From Terfezia claveryi (taxonomy: Eukaryota; Ascomycota; Pezizomycetes; Pezizales; Pezizaceae): a stretch of 64,000 nucleotides of DNA. The stretch covers positions 186,001 to 250,000 of the forward strand of contig WHUX01000044.1 of the NCBI GenBank assembly GCA_015179025.1, written 5' to 3'. A program made the position numbers and the translations under genes. Within the stretch, counting starts at the first letter, position 1. Each line of letters begins with the position of its first letter. The notes beneath the pieces are model-generated. The model did no database searches. It saw nothing but the letters and a program-made list of their open reading frames with translations, and had not been told where the DNA came from. This document shows, piece after piece, positions 23,301-33,456 of the stretch.

Positions 23301-24053
23301 TTTCTCGTCTGGAGCGTGGGCAATCGAAGGTGATGTGGTGTGCGTTCTCCATGGGGTGACCGCACGCGCACTCCGTCTTATCTGCTTTGCCGATGTGGTA
23401 CAGCCAGCTCTTCTGGGGCCTCGATCGGTGCGCATCCAAGTGTAGGCGGAGAAGGCTTGCCTGTTCCAATCGATCACGCCACGCTGCCGAACCCTGCTCT
23501 TGTCCTTGCTGTCTTCCGGATGGCCTTAGAGGCTGCTCGAAGCCCTCCTGCTGTTACTGTGCGTGGCGTGCCTCTGATCTGGCCTAGAATCGACTCGAAG
23601 GATGCATCGTGGTCTGCCTTCTCATTCCCTTCAATGCCGATATGCCTCTGGCCCAGGCGATCTTGACGTCTCTCCTGTCCGTGGATTCTACCAAGGCTGG
23701 CTTGATACTTGCTTCAATGCCTGACCTGGGGGGGCCCCCCTACTTATGTTGCATATGGTCTGTATGGCCGCTTGGGAATCAGATAGGATAGCTAGCGTCT
23801 CACGGTCCTCTGTGTTGATTGCGAGGTGCATCGCGTGGAGCTCCCCATGTGCTACTGTTGCTAGATTTCCGAGGTATCCGCCGTAGTCTCTGACACAGCA
23901 CTAGTTCCTGAACTGCCGATATACTTCAGATTACAGATGACGAAGAGAATAGGGAGCATTTATTGAGGAAAAGTATTCTGGAGAAGTATATTGACCGAGC
24001 TATTGAGCTTGACAATATCTGTCTCATTGAGGTACAATAGTGACAAGATCTCA
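20302..24053 (+). pseudogene. Helitron Rep protein, broken into several frames
   Basis: Rolling-circle transposase remnant. 20541-21092 encodes the N-terminal domain usually preceding Rep in fungal Helitrons (NDMLPGVIPVQLSALGKP, FPQDPTEVFHIIPRLP). 21102-21608 has FPCLFPSGTADL and YRDGRFAEDPRFIFFALN. 21644-21943 has IPGLAPYWHHQRSEL and FVTFSAADTHW. The HUH motif is HLH at 22079-22087, within RGSGHLHGSIW. 22459-22811 has the two-tyrosine motif YITKYASK (tyrosines at 22573 and 22585) and ERDFSAQEACHLL. Stops and frameshifts separate these blocks. After the LINE the frame resumes at 23900 for about 150 bases. All Rep catalytic residues are recognisable, but the protein cannot be made. Confidence 0.85.
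22812..23889 (-). mobile_element. 5'-truncated LINE with perfect target duplication
   Basis: The 10-base duplication CTGACACAGC occurs at 22802-22811 and 23890-23899 and brackets the insert exactly. The minus-strand 3' end is a run of about 15 T on the plus strand from 22812, i.e. a poly-A tail. The coding remnant on the minus strand includes RNase H motifs (HGELHAMHLAI, ILSDSQAAIQ, then HIGIEGNEKADHDAS) and the terminal zinc motif TECACGHPMENAHHITFDC. Two frameshifts lie between these blocks. It lacks the reverse transcriptase. It belongs to the same broad class as the copy at 15.0-15.8 kb but a different family. Confidence 0.9.
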
Positions 24054-24084
24054 TCACAGAGAAATATAAAGAAGCAAATTAAAC

Positions 24085-24215
24085 AAACGCGAGATGCCTA
24101 TCAACAACGATGGTAACATAAGTAACTTTAGAGCATGAGTCTGCATTGTTGAGCCTCTCACGAGGGGACGTACGCAGTGTGTGGATGTGTTATGAACGCA
24201 TACAGTATACGACAA
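24085..24215 (+). repeat. dispersed repeat, copy 1
   Basis: Shares GTAACTTTA(G/A)AGCA.TGAGTC, GCATTGTT(G/A)AGCCT and CACGAGGGGAC(G/A)TACGCA with 36150-36262, in the same orientation. It directly follows the end of the Helitron coding relic, so it might be part of a Helitron tail. Confidence 0.6.
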
Positions 24216-25436
24216 GACTATACACCAAAATAACCACCCTCCAGTCATTCGATATCCAGTAATATCAATCAGACAGTTTTCATGAGCCACTTACGATAGG
24301 ATGAAATGTGTAGGATATATAGTCTCGCTTGCTACTCGGCCCGTTGTGTGCCGGCTGCATGATAAATTGGCGAAAGTTATTTTGCAAGCACCTGAATTGT
24401 TCCACCTGATACATGCGAATATACATGATTGGGTACATAGCGCAGAGAACGAAACGAGCAATATGACAGCCAAAAGCATCCCTGATTACTCGTCGTTATC
24501 CCCAATTCCTCCAGACAGCGAATGTTAGTGATTGAGAAATTTTCTTGCCATGCATGAGAAAAAATATTAACTGCTGGGTTAATAAACAAGTGATAGCTAT
24601 CTAGGCTCAACCAATGATAAAGAATATGACTGTGGCTGATTCTGGTTGGGCTAAGAATGGGGAATATTGTCAAAGAGTTATGGGCTAATCTACTCCGTGC
24701 TAAAAGGTGTTTCTCCGCTTTTTATTATTATTATTTTTTATTTTAATATCCAGAGGCCCTGAGAACTATACCAGCCCTTTATCTACTCCCCTCCATAAAG
24801 AAAAGTAACCTGTCTACACTACAGAAACTGGCCCAGTATTCTATAATATAAATGAAACCCCTTTCCCTTCCTCCCCCCCCCAAAGAAAAAAGGGTTTTAC
24901 CCTGAATCCGTTTATCCCGCTCCCCTCTAAAAGAATAAATTATATTACCCCGAATCCGCTTGACCCGCCATAATAATAATATTAAAGAAAAAACCTCCCC
25001 CCTCGATACCTTCACTTTTTTACTCGATATCATAATTCTGCATAACGCCCCCCCCATTTTCGCATGGTCCCCACCCCCCTCCCCCCCACAAAAAGCCCTC
25101 TCTCCTCATCACAAGTTAGATATTAGGGGTCTCACGATATATATCAAATGTTTTCCATAATATCTAAATATCAATCACTTTGGTATCAAAATCCGCCCGT
25201 TAAAAAAATAAAAAGTAAGTAATAAGAATCTATATTCATAAGAATGAGAATACATACTACACAATCATTTTTCCATGCTCAGTCAGGGCCGTCATAAACA
25301 TATGATATCTATCTATAATGTAAAAAGAAACCATATTACCGCCTTATAACCATGCCCTAACCCTCCTCCTCTTATCCACACTCAACTTCCACTCTATTCC
25401 AATCTCTCCCCGTCACCATCACCATCATTATCATCA
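24216..25436. other. intergenic, low-complexity rich
   Basis: No coding signal. Contains TTATTATTATT tracts near 24722, several C-rich runs (24868, 25048, 25075) alternating with AT-rich stretches, and a CACCATCACCATCATTATCATCAT tract next to the end of the COG4 pseudogene. Confidence 0.45.
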
Positions 25437-26879
25437 TACAATGCCCGGGGGAAAGTGCTCACGCACCCTTTTTTATGCATCGATCACACTACTGTATGTC
25501 TCGCCAGACATCGCGGGTGCTCGCACTGGCACTGTACAACCCCCCCACTTCCTCCGCATCCCCCCCAGCACTAAGCAAATCTGCACGCACCTCGCAAACG
25601 CTTCCCTAACGCCGAACCTCCCCGCTTTAACTACCACGTTGATAATCCCAGGTAGTACATCCTTTTCGAGCCTGACTGCGCCTAACTCGCTGATTTGTCC
25701 TCGGGGATCTGATGAGGGCGGGTATGCGTTAGATGGGTAGTTACTACTACTGATGCCTCCTCCGAGCTGGATAATTTTCTTCTCAAGCAGCCGCGACAGG
25801 TATGTAGCTGTGTACGTGAGGAGCTTCGTGAAGGGCATGTCAGTGAGGATATAATTAACTGGTTTGATTAACGAGGTGAAACCGAGCTCGAAGTGGGATT
25901 TGACCAAGTCGTCGTCTGCATCGAGGTTGCTGCTGCTACTTGATAGTGGTGGCGGTGATGCTGATAGTGTATTGGCCGAGGTTGAGAGTGTAGCTGTGGT
26001 TGTGATTGTGGTTGTAGTGGAGTAGTCCACGTCCCAAAATACTTCTGTTATGAAAGGGCGAAGCTTCGCTTTGATTAGCTGGTTGAATAAGATAAGTACC
26101 GCATCGGAAGCGACCTCGGTTGGTTTCTGCGTAAACGGACTCGAGCGTGTTCAGTGCGGCAATGACTTCTGGCTTCTCGTTCGGAAAGGGGAATAATAAA
26201 TCTAGTGGAGTCGGTGGTGCGTAGTCATCTCCATATCCTGCTTGTTGATGTGGTTCCACCCCCCCGTATGCTTGCTCGGGTGGGGAGAAAGAGGTCGCTG
26301 CGGTGATGTACGAGTTTACTATGCAATTGCAGTATTCTGCTGCAATATCTAGGTTATTTACCAACACCATGAATGTGATGGACAGGTCGTCGACGACATT
26401 GGCCATGGACTGGGCTAGTGTCGCGGCGGGGTCGCCGACGATGATGGTGGTGGTTTGTAGCTGTGGCTGATGGCTCTTCCGATTCCTATGTGAAAAGGTA
26501 AACTCCATTCTTTCTATGTAACCATGGGGCCAGGTACAGGGGAAGTATACCTGAAACTTTCGTGCCATAAAACGACAGTATAGTGACCATCTCGAGAGCA
26601 TTGCTCCAATCTCCAGCAAGATCATATCGACCTCTTTGATATCCGCACCCTCACTTTCCCCCTGGGCCATCTGCCCCCCTCCGGCCGACCCAGCAGCTGG
26701 AGGCGTCGTCCTCCCCGGCACACCAGTGTTCCTCGTATTGGGCAAGAACGACTGCACCAAAAACGTAAATGCATAACTCTTTGTCTCCGTAAGCTTCCTA
26801 TCCACCTGCCTCTCTTCTCCCCAGGCGTCCAGAATGATCCCTCCCTGTAAATCCGCCTCTCGCTGCACCCTTCTCTAAC
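25437..26879 (-). pseudogene. COG4 (conserved oligomeric Golgi complex subunit 4), C-terminal half
   Basis: COG4 is a subunit of the vesicle-tethering COG complex at the Golgi. The segment 26868-26150 reads QREADLQGGIILDAWGEER, VDMILLEIGAMLSRWSLYCRF, and SMANVVDDLSITFMVLVNNL, all characteristic of fungal COG4. A one-base shift near 26100-26150 moves the frame to VASDAVLILFNQLIKAKLRP and VFWDVDYS. The segment then runs through KPVNYILTDMPFTKLL and ISELGAVRLEKDV to ARCVQICLVLGG. A second shift is likely at the seven-G run near 25558, and the last residues (VIDA, TAA, KRVREHF) contain a stop. An acceptor-like TTAG precedes the first residues at 26880, but no upstream exons were found: the N-terminal half is missing, and transposon sequence lies beyond. 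I therefore call it a truncated pseudogene. If the shifts are sequencing errors, it could be part of a real gene. Confidence 0.8.
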
Positions 26880-27299
26880 CCGCAGGTTTAGAGGACCCCA
26901 TTTCTTCAGTCCACGTCTTTTGTCTCAGCGGACTATCGGCTTTGGTTGATGCCTCTGCGTAGACCACCCTCATGTGAGAACTCGTAACAATTGTATGCCA
27001 GTGTTCGGGATGCCGGGTTGATATGTCTCCTTGTGCTCTGGACCCGAGTCAAGAAACCTTCATATATTTTTTCATTGTAGACAAGGTAACGGAGGCCGAC
27101 TTTAATGCCGCCCTGATTTGGCAATGTCCCTAGGAAAAAAAAAAATTTGAAATGACATTAGTGGGAATTGATCTCAGAATCAGCAGCACATTAGTTACAG
27201 GTGGTATCGAGTTTATCGCTTGCGGAAATCAAATGTGAGGGTTTAGAGTCATCTTCAACAACAATGGGATCCGGGAATGCTCAGTCTTGCTTTTCAAGT
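26880..27299. other. unassigned stretch between COG4 fragment and pogo element
   Basis: A 63-codon minus-strand frame without ATG support lies at 26933-27124, followed by an A run. I could not match it to the missing COG4 exons or to a transposon. Confidence 0.3.
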
Positions 27300-27620
27300 G
27301 GTAAATGACACTCATAACGGTACAGTAAGATCACCACAATCTTGAGCGCCGCTTGGCAGCTCTGCAGCTTCGGAAACCACAACAACAAACTCCAATTACA
27401 TCTTATTTTCAACCTAGGGAATGTAGTTGAGGTAGTGGAGGTAGGGGAGGTAGCGGAAGAAGCTGGGGCAGTGCAGGGCTGATGTAGCTGGCCTTTCATA
27501 AATTGCACAATATATCACCATGCTGACGTGATACCATATAAAACCTCTATAAATGCATAACTCCTCTATTAGCATAATAGCCCCTGGTCCCGACGTTATG
27601 CTACTATAGAGGTTTGCCTG
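27300..27620 (+). mobile_element. pogo-type element relic, right end
   Basis: The right terminus (GGTTTGCCTG, ending 27620, followed by TA) and about 300 bases before it align with the complete element at 28330-29123. Shared landmarks are ATCTTGAGCGCCGCTTGG, AACCTCTATAAATGCATA and GGTCCCGACGTTATGCTA. The left part differs and no left terminus was found, so this copy has a different internal breakpoint or is truncated. It abuts a Gag-like frame that continues on the other side of the TA. Confidence 0.7.
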
Positions 27621-27622
27621 TA

Positions 27623-28085
27623 GCTTGCTTCATATCTTTCTTCTCACCTGCTTGGTTAGCCTCTTTATTTGCCTGTTGCGTAGGCTTAGCTGCTGTTGTT
27701 GGCGTATTTGCCTTAGGTTTCTCCTCCCCACGCCTGCCAATAATCGTATAGCAGTTTTTAGCCTCATGACAGCCATGCTTGCAGAATTGGCAAAGCGGTG
27801 GTTTGTCTGAAGGGTTAGACAGATTTGACGCTGTCATTGCTGTAGAGGTTGTATTCTTCGAATTCTTTGTATTTGCCAAATTCTTCCTGCAGACGTCAAT
27901 AGTATGACCCGCCTCACCACATCCGCTACACACCTCCTTTCTATCAACTTGGTCAACCTCCATTGTCACATAAGCTCTAGATATCTTCTTCCAAGCTTCG
28001 CTTCCGTGTCTGCTATTTCTGAAATGAACCTACCTTCCCTGTTCTCTTTATCAGACGGTCTATATGAACCCGAACCACCATGATA
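27623..28085 (-). pseudogene. Gag-like zinc-knuckle protein fragment
   Basis: The frame from 27969 has two CCHC knuckles, CSGCGEAGHTIDVC and CQFCKHGCHEAKNC, followed by a Lys/Thr/Ala/Gln-rich tail, typical of retroelement Gag or LINE ORF1 proteins. Upstream, in another frame, ISEIADTEAKLGRRYLEL suggests the fragment extends to about 28085 with a stop. It is cut at its C-terminal side by the pogo terminus at 27620. The parent element is not identifiable. Confidence 0.6.
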
Positions 28086-29417
28086 TTCATGCCTTTGGGC
28101 TCGAAAGGCTTCCACATAAAACGTTCCAATTGATGTTGAGGTGAGAATGGAAGGGATATAGGCTGCCGGATATGAGGTGAGGGTTGAGGGGATAGAGGCC
28201 GCTGGGGATTAACAGGAGGTGTTGGATGGAAATTTCCACTATCTTGATGATTGGTTTCTCCTACACGCAACTACTCTAGTTGCTCTTCACGCTTGGTCTG
28301 TATAGCTCACTGTTAATCTTTGATTACTACAGGCAAACCTCTATAATAGCATCCTCTATACATGCATAAACTAGCTATTAGCATAGTACCTCCCGGTCCC
28401 GACTTCGGGACTATGGCGAAAATAGCATAACTCTGTAATAGCATGCATAGCATTCTGCAGGTCCCAATCCTGCCAAGTGCTAACAATATACCCTGCATAA
28501 CTACAATAGTGGGATGGGGCGGACCCAACTGATGAAAATTTGCAGAGTGCGGAGATTTGTACTTTGATCTCTACATCTACAATGGATACATCTATCAGTT
28601 CAATTGCAATCGAACGTAGTCTGCTCGAACAAAATAGAGTAGACTCCAAATCACTCCGCCGTCGAGAGGTTGATCCAACAGACAGCGAGCGCTTCCAATT
28701 GTTTTCGCATGCACAAGGACATCCAAAGGCAACGCAGCAGGAGTTGGCACAGTGGTTTAATGTTAAGTTTAAGAAACAAATTAAGCAATCACTGTATCTC
28801 GTATGCTTCATTTGTCCAGAAGATGAAGAAGCGTAGAGCAAATAGGTGGTAGATGAGACTGCCATAGCAGAGCAAGATCTCCATAATCTTGAGCGCCGCT
28901 TGGCTACTTTGCAACTTTGGAAACCCCAACAGCAACCAATCACATCTTATTTTCGAGGTAGCGGAGGTAGTGCAGGTAGCGGAGGCAGGAGGGCAACAGA
29001 GGCAGCGGGGCAGTAGGAGGACCATATTCACGTGATGCCAAGCAAAACCTCTATAAATGCATACTCCTCTAATAGCATCGAACCCCCCGGTCCCGACGTT
29101 ATGCTATTATACAAGTTTGCCTGTATTTGACTAACTACTTACTGTCAGTTTGACAATACGCTTGGAGCGAACTATTACAGGTCATACTTCGACCTTTATG
29201 CTGTGTACCTGTCCAGTAATCGAGATTGTACCGGCGTAGGCATCGGGAACAGGCGATGGTATTTCATTATAGCAGATGGTTGCTAATGACAGCCGCTGTT
29301 CTGCAGAATGTATTGTTGCTGATAGTCCTATTCTTAGTAAGGTTAATGGTCACGGGACTGCAATCAGGTGACTGCCAAGGCGCAAAATGTCTACCTTTAC
29401 TCAAAATAATGTCAACT
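28086..29417 (-). mobile_element. Helitron 5' fragment, copy 2, interrupted by pogo element
   Basis: On the minus strand, 29417 to 29126 and then 28327 to 28086 reproduce copy 1 from its 5' edge (AGTTGACATTATTTTG) through the cysteine exon, the intron and the NxQDSGN, SPQPSPHIRQP coding stretch. The pogo element at 28330-29123 sits inside the intron. Similarity to copy 1 stops near 28086, where Gag-like sequence begins. Confidence 0.7.
28330..29123 (+). mobile_element. pogo-type (Tc1/mariner superfamily) non-autonomous element
   Basis: The ends are inverted repeats (CAGGCAAACCT..ATAATAGCAT and its complement, about 23 bases, two mismatches) flanked by TA on both sides, the target duplication of this superfamily. 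The empty site is preserved in Helitron copy 1 as CAAATAGTAATC, confirming the borders. Inside, 28540-28836 encodes a CENP-B/psq-type helix-turn-helix start (ERFQLFSHAQGHPKATQQEL). Downstream, HNLERRLATLQLWKPQQQP resembles the C-terminal end of fungal pogo transposases. The DDE core is missing, so it is an internal-deletion derivative needing a transposase in trans. Confidence 0.85.
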
Positions 29418-30028
29418 GGCAACAATAACCCTGCATGGTAGAAACAAACCGTACGCCCACCATATGAACGAGGGTCTCCATGCCTACCTTAGCAACTGGG
29501 GGACGAACCAGGCAGGCACCAAGAAGTCGATTGCGCAGGGTCGCAGCTATATGTATCTATACCCAGCCGAATTTTGTTTACATAGACTATAGTTGAGGGA
29601 TTCCGTGAGAAACCTCGGATATGTCCTGTTCCGAAATAACTAGAGCGAGATCATCTTCTGCGTTTTCAGGCCCGGTGATCTCTTTCACGGAGTGGAACAA
29701 ATTCCCGCGATTGAAACAGTCAGAGCCGATGCCTTAATCTCTAATCCAACACGAATCAGGCGGAGTTTCTCAGGGATCGCAGTTGTACTTTCGCGCTTTA
29801 TTTACTGTAGCTTTGGGGTAACTCTTCGCCTAAATGCTACGACATACACTATGATATGTATACAACTGCTGAACATATCCGGGGCGAGTGTAAATATGGT
29901 ATGACAACAATAAATTCAATGCCTCAATCTAGAATAGAGTAGGAACTGCCTAGATATAAGCATATGGCAGATGTTGGTGATATTGCTACTATTAGTGGAC
30001 TCTGAACCACCACATGTATCGATCGCTT
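29418..30028. other. intergenic stretch
   Basis: No coding signal or repeat recognised between the Helitron edge and the satellite that begins at 30029. Confidence 0.4.
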
Positions 30029-30350
30029 AAGATGTCCGAATTGGCATATGCTCGACTGGTCTGAATTAGCTTATGCTCGAGAGTCTGAATTAGCTTATGT
30101 TCGAGATGTCTGTATCAGTATGCTCGAGATGTCTGAATTGGCATATGCTCTAGATGTCTGAATTGGCATGTTCTCGAGATGATGTCTGAATGAGCTTATA
30201 CTTGATTGAGATGTTCGAATTAGCTTATGTTCGAGATGTCTGCATCAGCATGCTCGAGATAATGTCTGAATTAGGTTATGCTCGAGATGTCTGCATTTAG
30301 TCTCGATCGAGACTATCTGAATATTAGCATGCCAGTGATATCTGAATTAG
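30029..30350 (+). repeat. satellite of about 28-base units (ATGCTCGAGATGTCTGAATT)
   Basis: About eleven imperfect units built on GATGTCTGAATTAGC(A/T)TATGCTCGA follow in tandem, with several insertions that double ATGATG or add GATTGAG. CTCGAG palindromes recur in every second or third unit. It lies about 450 bases outside the foldback-like element. Confidence 0.8.
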
Positions 30351-30794
30351 CATAAGTATATTTGAGTGTGGTTGCTTATATGAGGGTTTTTGTAATTCAT
30401 ACGTAAAACAAGCAAGTGCCGCCATATTCGTCACAATTTATGCCACCACTTCACTCGCTCTACGCTTGTCACCCAACATCATACGGCACGGCTTTGGCTG
30501 CCTTCTTATGTACTTACATAAGAGGGAGCTTCCGGTACAACGGTAGATAGAGTTATGTATACATATACAGTACACATCCGTCCACACATACATTCGCACA
30601 TACTCTCGCATATCCGTACATATTCATCTTATTCGTTAGATGAAGTGATTCTTAACTGGTCATACATCTGTTCCTTCACCGCACCAAGTTGCTACTCGTA
30701 ACCCCGTCATTATTTGTTCAACACTGTCCGTGGTATAGTATTGTGTTTGTGTTTTTATTTAGTAATTATTTACAGGTGGTTGCACAGTAAACAA

Positions 30795-30822
30795 TGTAAT
30801 TATTTTACTGCTACGGCTAAGA
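30795..30822 (+). repeat. left terminal inverted repeat
   Basis: Matches the complement of 33457-33484 over 28 bases with one C/G difference at position 14. Confidence 0.75.
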
Positions 30823-30966
30823 AATCGCAGCGAATGCCAAGATCAGGTGTTAATGGTACCACTGATTTATAATCGAAGTTTCAGGTGATAACCTGTTCTC
30901 GGTCCCAGACTCTTGGCGGTGATAACTTTTATCTGCAAGAGTCTGGTACTAAACTGCTCCGAAACT

Positions 30967-31017
30967 GCACGCGCTAGCATCTCCGAGCGTTTTGAGCTCG
31001 GAGATGCTAGCGCGTGC
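30967..31017. repeat. perfect 21-base hairpin arms with 9-base loop
   Basis: Arms 30967-30987 and 30997-31017 are exact reverse complements (GCACGCGCTAGCATCTCCGAG) around CGTTTTGAG. It could form a strong cruciform or RNA stem. Confidence 0.9.
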
Positions 31018-31149
31018 ATAGCCTGTTTTCGGAGCTACTAGCGTTGTTTTGAGCTGCATATTTCATAAGCATACACAATTGTCATAACGACAACAGCAGA
31101 ATAAATGTCTACCAAAGCATTCGTTCGGGATTTCGTTCATTTGAGAATG

Positions 31150-31560
31150 TATTATCTCTAGTTTTGAGAGTTGGACAGGATTTAGTTTGACTCGATTTGG
31201 TATTATCTTTAGTTTTGAGAGTCGGACAGGATTTGGTTTGACTCTTGATTTACAGAGGCACTAAGAGTCTGGTCATGAGAGCAAGGATATCTACTGTCTT
31301 GGAGCAGCGATTTGATCTCGGAGCAAGATTTTCTGTGGCTATACTAAGTAACCTATAAGACTAGAAAGCTAGAAAGCTTAGGTTTTCAATGGGTTGGTCT
31401 TAGTTGGAGGGGTTATGAGTATCAACTATCTACTATATTATAGTCTCGAGGCAGTAACTTGATCTCGGAGCAGCATTTACTTTGGCTATTCTAAGTAACC
31501 TATGAGACTAGAAAGCTAGAAAGCTGCTCCGGGCTCAGGTCTACATTTTAATGGGTTGGT
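31150..31560 (+). repeat. direct repeats inside the left half of the foldback element
   Basis: Two pairs are visible. TTATCT(C/T)TAGTTTTGAGAG, with the following GGACAGGATTT(A/G)GTTTGACTC, occurs twice between 31150 and 31250. A longer block (TTGATCTCGGAGCA, CTAAGTAACCTAT(A/G)AGACTAG, TGGGTTGGTCTTAGT) occurs at about 31310-31412 and 31450-31565. Confidence 0.75.
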
Positions 31561-32370
31561 CTTAGTGAAGGTGCCTTATATGCTTGCTCCGGACAATATA
31601 GGCTTCCTCGGTGGTGTCTTATATGCTTGCTTCAGGCAATATATGCTTGCTCGGTGCCTCATATTGCTCCGGGCAACATATGCTCGCTCAGTGCCTTATA
31701 TGCTTGCGCCGGACAATATTGGCTTGCTCGGTGGTGTCTTATATGCTTGCTCTAGGCAATATATCCTTGCTCGGTGCCTCATATGCTTGCTCCGGGCAAT
31801 ATATTCTTGCTCAGTGCCTTATATGCTTGTTCCGGGCAATATAGGCTCGCCCAGTGCCTTATATGCTTGCTCCAGACAATATTGGCTTGCTCGGTGGTGT
31901 CTTATATGCTTGCTCCAGGCAATATATGCTTGCTCGGTGCCTTATATACTTGCTCCAGACAGTATTGGCTTGCTCGGTAGTGCCTTATATGCTTGCGCCG
32001 GACAGTATTGGCTTGCTCGGTGGTGTCTTATATGCTTGCTCGGTACCTTATAGGCCTGCTCCGGGCAATATATTCTTGCTCAGTGCCTTATATGCTTGCT
32101 CCAGACAATATTGGCTTGCTCGGTGGTGTCTTATATGCTTGCTCCAGGCAATATATTCTTGCTCAGTGCCTTATATGCTTGTTCCGAGCAACATAGGCTC
32201 GCTCAGTGCCTTATGTGCTTGCTCCGGACAGTATTGGCTTGCTCAGTGGTGTCTTATATGCTTGCTCCAGACAATATTAGCTTGCTCGGTAGTGTCTTAT
32301 ATGCTTGCTCTAGGCAATATACGCTCACTCGGTGCCTTATAGGCCTGCTCCGGGAAATACAGGCTTGCTC
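31561..32370 (+). repeat. tandem repeat arm 1, about 20 units
   Basis: Units of 37-43 bases alternate between versions with GTGCCTTATATGCTTGCTCC and GTGGTGTCTTATATGCTTGC, each followed by GG(A/C)CAATAT and a GCTTGCTCG end. I count twenty units; unit 12 is shortened. Every reading frame of the arm is largely free of stops, which produces long artefactual ORFs. Confidence 0.9.
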
Positions 32371-33237
32371 CTATAAAGCCTATATTGCCCGGAGCAAGCA
32401 TATGAGGCACTGAGCAAGCATATATTGCCTGGAGCAAGCATATAAGGCACTACCGAGCAAGCTAATATTGTCTGGAGCAAGCATATAAGACACCACTGAG
32501 CAAGCCAATACTGTCCGGAGCAAGCATATAAGGCACTGAGCGAGCCTATGTTGCTCGGAACAAGCATATAAGGCACTGAGCAAGAATATATTGCCTGGAG
32601 CAAGCATATAAGACACCACCGAGCAAGCCAATATTGTCTGGAGCAAGCATATAAGGCACTGGGCGAGCCTATATTGCCCGGAACAAGCATATAAGGCACT
32701 GAGCAAGAATATATTGCCCGGAGCAAGCATATGAGGCACCGAGCAAGGATATATTGCCTAGAGCAAGCATATAAGACACCACCGAGCAAGCCAATATTGT
32801 CCGGCGCAAGCATATAAGGCACTGAGCGAGCATATGTTGCCCGGAGCAATATGAGGCACCGAGCAAGCATATATTGCCTGGAACAAGCATATAAGGCACT
32901 GAGCAAGAATATATTGCCCGGAGCAGGCCTATAAGACACCACCGAGCAAGCCAATATTGTCTGGAGCAAGCATATAAGGCACTGGGCGAGCCTATATTGC
33001 CCGGAACAAGCATATAAGGTACTGAGCAAGAATATATTGCCCGGAGCAAGCATATGAAGCACCGAGCAAGGATATATTGCCTAGAGCAAGCATATAAGAC
33101 ACCACCGAGCAAGCCAATATTGTCCGGCGCAAGCATATAAGGCACTGAGCGAGCCTATGTTGCCGGGAGCAAGCATATGAGACACCACCGAGTAAGCCAA
33201 TATTGTCCGGAGCAAGCATATAAGGCGCTGAGCAAGT
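32371..33237 (-). repeat. tandem repeat arm 2, inverted copy of arm 1
   Basis: The same unit family in opposite orientation. The order of unit variants is preserved over long stretches of both arms (for example the shortened CTCATATTGCTCCGGGCAAC unit and its neighbours occur in both), showing that one arm is a copy of the other and not an independent expansion. Confidence 0.9.
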
Positions 33238-33391
33238 ATCTACAAGAGTCTGTGACCGAGAACAGTGTTCCGGCAGTGTTCCGGAATGTTTTTGTTGAGA
33301 TGTTCAAAAATCAATTTCCATTCAAAAACAAATACTTTTCTATATAGTATTACATATTCTGCTCCGAAGCCACTAGCGTATTGCATAGTTT

Positions 33392-33429
33392 CCACGCTAG
33401 TTCCTCCGAGCTCGGAGGAACTAGCGTGG
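33392..33429. repeat. perfect 38-base palindrome
   Basis: CCACGCTAGTTCCTCCGAG at 33392-33410 is followed without a loop by its exact complement at 33411-33429. It is the counterpart of the palindrome near the left end, and shares CTAG and CTCCGAG within the arms. Confidence 0.9.
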
Positions 33430-33456
33430 CAATTTCGGAGTAGGTTACTACCAGAC

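Larger units (their letters stand above)
19763..24055 (+). mobile_element. Helitron relic, copy 1 (lacks helicase)
   Basis: The 5' edge at 19763 is set by homology to an inverted second copy that stops at 29417; both begin AGTTGACATTATTTTG. Inside are an N-terminal cysteine exon, the Helitron N-terminal domain, and the rolling-circle Rep domain, in that order. A LINE (22812-23889) interrupts it. No PIF1-type helicase region was recognised before coding similarity ends near 24055, so the element is truncated and non-functional. The 3' hairpin and CTRR end were not identified. Confidence 0.75.

Noticed and set aside
26933..27124. 63-codon minus-strand frame as an upstream COG4 exon
   Set aside because: No alignment to COG4 could be made by eye and the frame ends before the acceptor at 26880 without a suitable donor.
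30029..30350. Possible CRISPR-like or zinc-finger binding array
   Set aside because: Units are contiguous without spacers and diverged; simple satellite.
31556..33219. Overlapping long ORFs on both strands in the tandem arrays
   Set aside because: All frames of the ~41-base units lack stops, so both strands show long ORFs with repeated peptide pattern. They are artefacts of the repeat, with no proper gene context.
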